A stretch of DNA of 64,000 nucleotides, from NCBI RefSeq assembly GCF_003992725.1, contig NZ_RZNF01000012.1:868001-932000 (forward strand), read 5' to 3'. Source of the stretch: Rhodomicrobium lacus. Its GTDB lineage: Bacteria; Pseudomonadota; Alphaproteobacteria; Rhizobiales; Rhodomicrobiaceae. Every line of letters starts with the position of its first letter. The first letter of the stretch is position 1. The position numbers and the translations under genes are program-made. The notes below the pieces were generated by a model. The model had not been told where the DNA came from. It saw only the letters and a program-made list of their open reading frames with translations, and made no database searches. Shown piece by piece: positions 58,020 to 64,000 of the stretch.

Positions 58020-60087
58020 CGTGCGGAAGGAGTTCGGGTTGCGGCGCAGCTTCGCCGGGCGCTCCCTGCGGAAGCCACGGTGCAAGCGCTTCGAGCGTCT
58101 TTTCCAGCGCTCCGCCGAGAGTGGCGATGGCGGCGGAAGCGTGGCTTTTCAACTTCGCGGCCTTTTCGCGATCCTCGAAAACCTCTTGCGCGGCGGCGGC
58201 GAGTTCGGCTGTGTCGCGCACAAGGCGGACGCCATCGAAGCGGGCGAGCGTCTCGTAGGTTTCGGTGAAGTTGAAGGTATGCGGCCCGGACAGGATGGCG
58301 GCGTCGAGCTTGATCGCCTCGATGGGGTTTTGTCCGCCATGCTCGACAAGCGAGCCCCCGATGAAAGCGGCCCCCGCGAGCGTATAGAAAAGGCCAAGCT
58401 CGCCGATCGTGTCCGCCACATAGATGCGCGTGGCCGCGTCGATCGCATCACCGGCGGACCTTCGCGCGACCGCGTCGCCCCGCGCGCCAGCGAGGGCCGC
58501 GACGTCTGCGCCGCGTTCGGGGTGGCGCGGCGCGATCACCGTCAGAAGGGACGGGATGGCCGCGCGCAGCGTTTCGGCGGCGCGCAGCACGATTTCATCC
58601 TCGCCCGGATGCGTGCTCGCGGCGAGGAAGACGGGGCGCTCGCCTATGGCGTGGCGAAGCGCGTCCAGCGCCACGGCGTCGACAGGCGGAGGCGGCGCAT
58701 CGTATTTCAGATTACCGGTCACGACGATCTTGCGCGCGCCGAGACTCTTGAGGCGCTTTGCGATCCTGCGGTTTTGCGTCAGCACGAGGTCGAAGCGCGA
58801 GAAGACCGGCTGGCTCAGGCTCGACAGCCGCCGCCATCGCTGCGTCGAGCGCTGCGACATGCGCCCGTTGACGAGCGCGAGCGGCACGCCCGCGCCGTTC
58901 GCTTCCACGATCAGGTTCGGCCAGATTTCGGATTCGACGAAAAGGCCGAGGTCCGGTCGCCAGTGCTCGACAAAGCGCTTGCAGAAAGCGGGATTGTCGA
59001 GCGGTACGAACTGATGAATAGCCCCAGCGGGAAGGCGCTCCTTCGCGATTTTCGCCGAGGTCGTGGTGACGGTGGTCAGGAGCAGGTTCAATGTGGGGTG
59101 ACGGCGCTTCAGCTCATCCATGAGCGCGAGCACGGAATTGGTTTCGCCCACGCTTGCCGCATGGAACCACGCGAGCGGCCCCACGGGGCGCGGCTCCGAC
59201 GCGATGCCGAGGCGCTCGCCAAGCCGCTCCGGCACTTCCTTGCCGCGCGCGGCGCGCCGCTTTAGGATTGTCATCGCCGCGGGCCGGGCCGCCCATGTCG
59301 CGCCGCGATAGGCCGAAAGCAGGAAGCCAGATTTGCGCGGCGGCAGTTTTTCCTGCGGCAGCGTGCGGGTTATGTCACCGCCCGCGAGTTCATAGGCTCG
59401 CACGGTGGTCGCGTTCATGGCGTCTTCCACGAGCTGACGGTAGCGTTCCAGCTCGGCGTCGTCCGCATCGCGCGGCACATGGATCGGATCGCCTACGACC
59501 AACGCAAGCCGCGTGAACGGCAGATTGATCGTCATGCGGCTCCACGTCGGCAGCGTGAAAAAGCGTCCCGTTGCAACAGCGGCGGGCAGAATAGGCCGCC
59601 CCGACATCCGCGCGATGGTGACGATGCCGAGCCCGGCCACGCGCGCTGGCCCCGGCGGAATGTCCGTCGTCATGGCGACGGTTGTGCCGCCTTTCAGCGC
59701 TTTCAGCGCGGCACGAAGCGCGCCCGCGCCGCCGCGATCCTTGCCGGAATCGCCCGCGCCCGCGCCCCGGATCAGCCCCATGTCGAAATGCAGAAGCGTG
59801 CGGCCGATCATTTCGCCGTCCGCATGCTTCGCGACCATGTTGCTGACCGGCATCGTTTTCGGCTTGATCAACGGCATGCAGAGGAATTGACCATGCCACA
59901 TGGCGACGATGGACGGATGGTGGGCCAGAAGGCGCTCGTCCGTATCAGCGGGATCGCGAACGATCCTGGAGGTGGAAAGCACCATGCGGACGTGCCTTGC
60001 CGCCAGCCCGCTGATCGTGTCCATGAACAGACCCGATTGCTGCACCCGTCGGAGGAATTTCTCTGGCTTTGGGGAAGCTGACGTCAT
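58009..60087 (-). CDS. waaA: Fusion of a DUF374 acyltransferase-like domain and Kdo transferase WaaA
   Basis: 692 residues in one unbroken frame. Residues 1-230 are DUF374/lysophospholipid-acyltransferase-like (VAMWHGQFLCMPLI with the HxxxxD-type region, MGLIRGAGAGDSGKDRGG, MTTDIPPGPARVAGLG). Residues 255-690 are Kdo transferase (WFHAASVGETNSVLALMDEL, ESEIWPNLIVEANGAGVPL, NGRMSQRSTQRW, GGSLVEHGGQNPIEAI). Separate genes in most relatives; here fused. Adds Kdo to lipid A precursor; the first domain may acylate it. Confidence 0.9.
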   Translation of the reverse strand: MTSASPKPEKFLRRVQQSGLFMDTISGLAARHVRMVLSTSRIVRDPADTDERLLAHHPSIVAMWHGQFLCMPLIKPKTMPVSNMVAKHADGEMIGRTLLHFDMGLIRGAGAGDSGKDRGGAGALRAALKALKGGTTVAMTTDIPPGPARVAGLGIVTIARMSGRPILPAAVATGRFFTLPTWSRMTINLPFTRLALVVGDPIHVPRDADDAELERYRQLVEDAMNATTVRAYELAGGDITRTLPQEKLPPRKSGFLLSAYRGATWAARPAAMTILKRRAARGKEVPERLGERLGIASEPRPVGPLAWFHAASVGETNSVLALMDELKRRHPTLNLLLTTVTTTSAKIAKERLPAGAIHQFVPLDNPAFCKRFVEHWRPDLGLFVESEIWPNLIVEANGAGVPLALVNGRMSQRSTQRWRRLSSLSQPVFSRFDLVLTQNRRIAKRLKSLGARKIVVTGNLKYDAPPPPVDAVALDALRHAIGERPVFLAASTHPGEDEIVLRAAETLRAAIPSLLTVIAPRHPERGADVAALAGARGDAVARRSAGDAIDAATRIYVADTIGELGLFYTLAGAAFIGGSLVEHGGQNPIEAIKLDAAILSGPHTFNFTETYETLARFDGVRLVRDTAELAAAAQEVFEDREKAAKLKSHASAAIATLGGALEKTLEALAPWLPQGAPGEAAPQPELLPHDAP

Positions 60088-60194
60088 TCAATCGCTGCAC
60101 ATGTGTCCTGAGGCATTGACGGTGTTAGCCCAAAGGATCGCGGCGTGAAAGTCCTAAGCGTCGGCTCACCCTGCTTATCCATTGAGCAGATCGC

Positions 60195-60983
60195 TTAAAG
60201 CGCGTCGCCCATGCGTTCCGCGAGGAGAGGGTAAAGCGATGGCCCGGCCGCAAGATAGCCCGGAACTTTCGCGCTTCTGTTGTTGAAGCGGAATGCGCTG
60301 CCGCTGGCATCGGTGGCGAGGCCGCCAGCCTCGGCGACAAGCAGAGAACCGGGCGCCACGTCCCATTCCCATTTGGGCGGCAGCGCGAAGGATGCATCCC
60401 CGACGCCGCTCGCGACGAGGCAGAGACGATAGGTCATCGAACAGATGCGGACCGATTTCAAAGCGGGCCACGGGCGCGTCCACCGGCTGCTTTTGAGATG
60501 CGAGGGCGAGACGATGAACGTCGCGCCGGAAAGCGTGTCACGCCCGCTGACGGCGATGCGGCGACCGTTGAGGAAAGCGCCGCCGCCGCGGCATGCCTCA
60601 TAGAATTCGCCGCGCACGGGATTGACGACCGCCGAGAGAACCACTTCGCCGTCCTCGACGAGCGATAACGCGACAGTCCAGTCGTCCTTTGCTTGTATGA
60701 AGGATTGCGTGCCGTCGATGGGATCGAGAACGAACACGCGCCGCGCCGAAAGTCGCGATTCATGCTCGGCGCTTTCCTCGGACAGCCAGCCGTAATCGGG
60801 ACGGGCCTCGCGAAGCCTTGCGGCGAAAAGAGCGTCGACCGCGCGGTCGGCTTCCGTGACCGCAGTGCCGTCCGCTTTCGTTTCCTGGTGAATGCCCCGT
60901 CCCCAATAGGACAGCGCAAGCTCGCCAGCTTCGCGCGCGGTCTCCCGGACCAGCTCGAAATCCCGTGCGAGGTCATCCGTCAT
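60195..60983 (-). CDS. Inositol-monophosphatase-family enzyme, CysQ-like
   Basis: 262 residues from the ATG at 60983. The metal-binding motifs are KADGTAVTEADRAVD (about 38-52), SEESAEHESR (about 69), LDPIDGTQSFI (about 87) and WEWDVAPGSLLVAEAGG (about 208). This fits 3'(2'),5'-bisphosphate nucleotidase or histidinol/inositol phosphatase; the exact substrate is not clear. The gene begins six bases after the end of ubiA. Confidence 0.85.
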   Translation of the reverse strand: MTDDLARDFELVRETAREAGELALSYWGRGIHQETKADGTAVTEADRAVDALFAARLREARPDYGWLSEESAEHESRLSARRVFVLDPIDGTQSFIQAKDDWTVALSLVEDGEVVLSAVVNPVRGEFYEACRGGGAFLNGRRIAVSGRDTLSGATFIVSPSHLKSSRWTRPWPALKSVRICSMTYRLCLVASGVGDASFALPPKWEWDVAPGSLLVAEAGGLATDASGSAFRFNNRSAKVPGYLAAGPSLYPLLAERMGDAL

Positions 60984-60988
60984 GTGCG

Positions 60989-61987
60989 TCAAACCGGGAT
61001 CGGGATCATGTCGAGGATCAGGGCGAGAAAGACGATCGCGCCAAACAGATGGTTGCTCCGGAAACGGTCGAGGCAATTCTGCCCGTTGTCCATGTCGAGC
61101 GTTGCGATCTGCCAGACGAGATGGCCGGCCGCGAGAGCCATGCCGGCATAGAAGACATAGCCCGCGCCGATGATGGCGCCCGCGAGCGTGATGCCGACGA
61201 TGGTGATGCCATAGAAGAGCGAGAGCCACGCGGGCGTATTCTTCCCGAAGCGCAGCGCCGTGGATTTCAATCCGATGACGGCGTCATCTTCCTTGTCCTG
61301 ATGCGCGTAGATGGTGTCGTAACCGATGGTCCACGCCACAGCCGCGACATAGAGCAGGATCGGGGCTACACCGAGCGAGCCGAAGATGGCCGCCCAGCCC
61401 ATGAGCGCGCCCCAGGAGAAAGCTAGGCCCAGCACCGCCTGCGGCCAGAAGGTAACGCGCTTCATCAGCGGATAGACGAGAACGATGCCGACCGACGCGA
61501 AACCGAGTGCGATGGCGAAGGCGTTGAACTGGATGAGCACTGCGAGCCCGATAAGGCAGAGCGCCACGATCAGCGCGAACGCGGCCTTGACGGAGATGCG
61601 TCCGCTCGCAAGGGGCCTGCTTTGCGTGCGCGCTACCCTCGCGTCGATATCGCGGTCGAGGATGTCATTATAGACGCAGCCGGCGCTTCGCATGGCGAAC
61701 GAACCGATGGCGAAAAGTGCAAGGAGCCACACATAAGGAAGCGTCGACGCAACGTCCTTGAAGTCGTTGAGATAACGGGCCGCCAGAGCCACCGACCACC
61801 AGCATGGCCACATCAAAAGCCACGCGCCGACAGGCCGGTCTGCCCGCATGAGCCGTAGCCAAGGCTTCAGGCTTTCGGGCGCCAGACGGTCCACGATATT
61901 GCGGTGCGGCGCGTCAGGGATTATCTCGGCGGGTGCTGCGCCCTGCGCGCTCGCCTTGTTTCCCGTTTCAGGCCATGTCGTTGGCAT
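60989..61987 (-). CDS. ubiA: 4-hydroxybenzoate polyprenyltransferase
   Basis: 332 residues from the ATG at 61987. Membrane protein with about eight segments. Motifs: LMRADRPVGAWLLMWPCWWS, the first Asp-rich YNDILDRDIDARVART and second GYDTIYAHQDKEDDAVIG. The N-terminal 40 residues are polar and longer than in E. coli. Prenylates 4-hydroxybenzoate in ubiquinone synthesis. Confidence 0.94.
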   Translation of the reverse strand: MPTTWPETGNKASAQGAAPAEIIPDAPHRNIVDRLAPESLKPWLRLMRADRPVGAWLLMWPCWWSVALAARYLNDFKDVASTLPYVWLLALFAIGSFAMRSAGCVYNDILDRDIDARVARTQSRPLASGRISVKAAFALIVALCLIGLAVLIQFNAFAIALGFASVGIVLVYPLMKRVTFWPQAVLGLAFSWGALMGWAAIFGSLGVAPILLYVAAVAWTIGYDTIYAHQDKEDDAVIGLKSTALRFGKNTPAWLSLFYGITIVGITLAGAIIGAGYVFYAGMALAAGHLVWQIATLDMDNGQNCLDRFRSNHLFGAIVFLALILDMIPIPV

Positions 61988-62097
61988 CGAATCCTCGTTC
62001 CCAGCCGATTTTTCTCCGTCGCGCGATATCGTGGCAAATCCTATGCTAAGTTTCAGCCATTGTCCTGCACAATACCCACCCAGCACGTTTTGACGCC

Positions 62098-62826
62098 ATG
62101 GCCATGCAACGGATTTTTGTCGCAAATAAACTCGATCCCGACGGAGAGATCGCGCTCGATCCCGCGCAGGCTCACTACCTGTTGCATGTCTTGCGACTGT
62201 CGGAAGGAGCGGAGCTTCTGGCGTTCGACGGCACGACCGGAGAATGGCTTGCCAGGATCGTCAAGGCAAGGAAAAGCGCCTGCTCGATTCGCCTCACGGA
62301 GAAGGTGCGCGAACAAACCGCGCCAACCGGCATCCATTATGCGTTTGCGCCGCTGAAACAGGCGCGACTCGATTACATGGTGCAAAAGGCCGTGGAGATG
62401 GGCGCGTCGCTGCTGCAGCCGGTCGTAACCCAGCACACCGCGGTGCCTCGCATCGGCGCCGACCGCATGAAGGCGAATGCCATCGAGGCGGCGGAACAAT
62501 GCGGCGTGCTCACCCTGCCTGAGATCCGGCCGCCAGTGAAGCTCGCGGCCTTCCTTCAGACGTTCGACAAGACCCGCGTGCTGGTCTTTTGCGACGAGCG
62601 CGCGACGGTCGCCTCGCCGCTCGAAGCGCTGGCGGGGCTTTCAGGAGGGCAAGTCACGGCTCTCATCGGGCCGGAAGGCGGCTTTTCGGAAAATGAGCGC
62701 ACCGATCTCCTTTCCCGGAGTTTTGTTTGCCCGATTTCGCTCGGACCGCGCATCATGCGTGCGGACACGGCTGCCGTCGCCGTGCTCGCATTGCTTAACG
62801 CGACCGTGGGAGACTGGCGGCGTTGA
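62098..62826 (+). CDS. rsmE: 16S rRNA (uracil1498-N3)-methyltransferase
   Basis: 242 residues; a second in-frame ATG two codons later is possible. Motifs: LDPAQAHYLLHVLRLSEG, KQARLDYMVQKAVEMGASLL, QCGVLTLPEI, LIGPEGGFSENERTDL and LGPRIMRADTAAVAVL, the SPOUT-knot signature. Methylates U1498 of 16S rRNA. Confidence 0.94.
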   Translation: MAMQRIFVANKLDPDGEIALDPAQAHYLLHVLRLSEGAELLAFDGTTGEWLARIVKARKSACSIRLTEKVREQTAPTGIHYAFAPLKQARLDYMVQKAVEMGASLLQPVVTQHTAVPRIGADRMKANAIEAAEQCGVLTLPEIRPPVKLAAFLQTFDKTRVLVFCDERATVASPLEALAGLSGGQVTALIGPEGGFSENERTDLLSRSFVCPISLGPRIMRADTAAVAVLALLNATVGDWRR

Positions 62827-62895
62827 AAAACCGTCTTACATTTCACTATAGTGTCGCCGAACCCCCGCACTCAGGCGGCGACAGGCAGGCCTCTC

Positions 62896-64000
62896 ATGTT
62901 AGCGAACAGCGATAAAGCGCCTTTGATCGAAAGCCGCGACGATCTGGTGGCGGAGATTTCCAAGGGCGAAAAGCCGAAGTCGCACTGGCGCATCGGCTCG
63001 GAGCACGAGAAGATTCCCTTCTATCGCGATACGCTGCGGCCCGTGCCCTACGAAGGCGACGCGGGAATTTCGGCGTTGCTTCACGGCCTTGCGGAGCGTT
63101 TCGGTTGGAAGCCGGTCCACGATCTCGACAAGGTGATCGCCCTCGAAGCGCCAGCCGACAGTTCCGGCGGCTCCATCACGCTCGAACCGGGCGGACAGTT
63201 CGAGCTTTCCGGCGCGCCGCTCAAGACGCTGTTCGAAACCTGCGAGGAAGTCGGCCGTCATCTCGATCAGGTTCAGCAGATCGCCGATCCGCTCGGCATT
63301 TCCTTCCTTGCGCTCGGATTTTCGCCCGTGTGGACCATCGCCGAAACGCCACGCATGCCGAAGAGCCGTTACAAGATCATGACCGAATACATGCCGAAGG
63401 TCGGCGCTTACGGCCTCGACATGATGTATCGCACCGCCACCGTCCAGGTGAATCTCGACTTTGCGAGCGAGGCGGACATGGTCAAGAAGATGCGCGTCTC
63501 GCTCGCGCTTCAACCCATCGCGACGGCGCTCTTCGCCAATTCACCGTTCACCGAAGGCAAGCCCAACGGCTATCTGAGCTTCCGCAGCGCGGTCTGGCTC
63601 GACACGGACAATGCGCGCGCGGGAATGCTGCCCTTCGCGTTCGAGGACGGCATGGGCTACGAGCGCTATGTCGATTACGCGCTCGATGTGCCGATGTACT
63701 TCGTGCGGCGCGATCACAAATATATCGACGCGACAGGCCAGTCGTTCCGCGCCTTCCTTGAAGGGAAGCTGCCGCAATTGCCGGGCGAAAAACCCACCAT
63801 CGAAGACTGGGCCGACCACCTCACCACGATCTTTCCCGAGGTCCGCCTCAAGCGTTTCCTCGAAATGCGCGGCGCCGACAGCGGCCCTTGGCATGCGACG
63901 CTCTGCGTGCTCCCGGCGCTTTGGGTTGGCCTCCTCTACGATCAGGCGGCGCTCGATGCGGCATGGGATCTCGTGAAGGACTGGACGGCCGAAGAGCGTC
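62896..64000 (+). CDS. gshA: Glutamate-cysteine ligase, class II (3' end outside the window)
   Basis: 368 residues visible, running off the window end. Motifs: [100 protein letters not shown]. This is the plant/alphaproteobacterial type that makes gamma-glutamylcysteine for glutathione. The missing C-terminus should hold about 90 residues. Confidence 0.94.
   Translation, partial: MLANSDKAPLIESRDDLVAEISKGEKPKSHWRIGSEHEKIPFYRDTLRPVPYEGDAGISALLHGLAERFGWKPVHDLDKVIALEAPADSSGGSITLEPGGQFELSGAPLKTLFETCEEVGRHLDQVQQIADPLGISFLALGFSPVWTIAETPRMPKSRYKIMTEYMPKVGAYGLDMMYRTATVQVNLDFASEADMVKKMRVSLALQPIATALFANSPFTEGKPNGYLSFRSAVWLDTDNARAGMLPFAFEDGMGYERYVDYALDVPMYFVRRDHKYIDATGQSFRAFLEGKLPQLPGEKPTIEDWADHLTTIFPEVRLKRFLEMRGADSGPWHATLCVLPALWVGLLYDQAALDAAWDLVKDWTAEER

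Overview
The window holds most of a temperate siphophage prophage (about 1-41,014) followed by host chromosome (41,015-64,000). The host genes are typical of a GC-rich alphaproteobacterium, probably Hyphomicrobiales: a DUF2093 gene beside xseA, an Omp25/RopB-type outer membrane protein, a class II glutamate-cysteine ligase, and an lpxK next to a DUF374/WaaA gene. The genus cannot be fixed from sequence alone; Rhodomicrobium-like is only a guess.

Prophage layout. Four unknown or HTH genes read rightward at the left edge (3-1477), followed by a near-consensus promoter around a perfect palindrome. From 1.6 to 35.1 kb almost everything is on the minus strand. In transcription order (right to left) it contains: toprim primase, small HTH genes, a DNA methyltransferase, a membrane protein with a replication-type C-terminal domain, a D5/P4-type primase-helicase, a candidate iteron origin, HNH endonuclease, small and large terminase, portal, ClpP-like protease, HK97 capsid, connectors, major tail protein, tail chaperones, tape measure, tail tip, fibre, GH19 endolysin and overlapping spanins. 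The immunity region (36.0-37.7 kb) has a Cro-like gene and a CI-like repressor, with matching 17-bp operators at the Cro promoter and at the promoter of a rightward operon. That operon (37.7-40.9 kb) carries an HD hydrolase, small genes, an excisionase-like protein and a tyrosine integrase. It ends at the 3' half of a tRNA-Arg(UCU) gene, which is the attachment site. The other att site lies left of the window.

Most unusual region. Between the tail chaperone and the tape-measure gene (13.4-15.1 kb) sits an accessory island. It has a bidirectional terminator, a membrane protein, a divergent unknown gene, a BRO-type antirepressor and a three-repeat, two-spacer type I-E mini-CRISPR array without cas genes or leader. 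The array fits exactly between two convergent stop codons and lies in crRNA sense on the late-operon strand. Spacer 2 matches the prophage's own tape-measure gene at 25 of 32 positions, beside an AAG PAM-like triplet. This suggests that the array targets tape-measure genes of related phages, using a host type I-E machinery that is not in the window.

Host flank. recQ lies next to the att site, then mtnP (MTA phosphorylase), an exported protein, uppP, ribA, a glycosyltransferase, leuB, a vapBC toxin-antitoxin pair, argG, an outer membrane protein, xseA, lpxK, a DUF374-WaaA fusion, a cysQ-like phosphatase gene, ubiA, rsmE and the start of gshA. Together they serve DNA repair, amino-acid and riboflavin synthesis, envelope lipid and LPS synthesis, quinone and glutathione synthesis.
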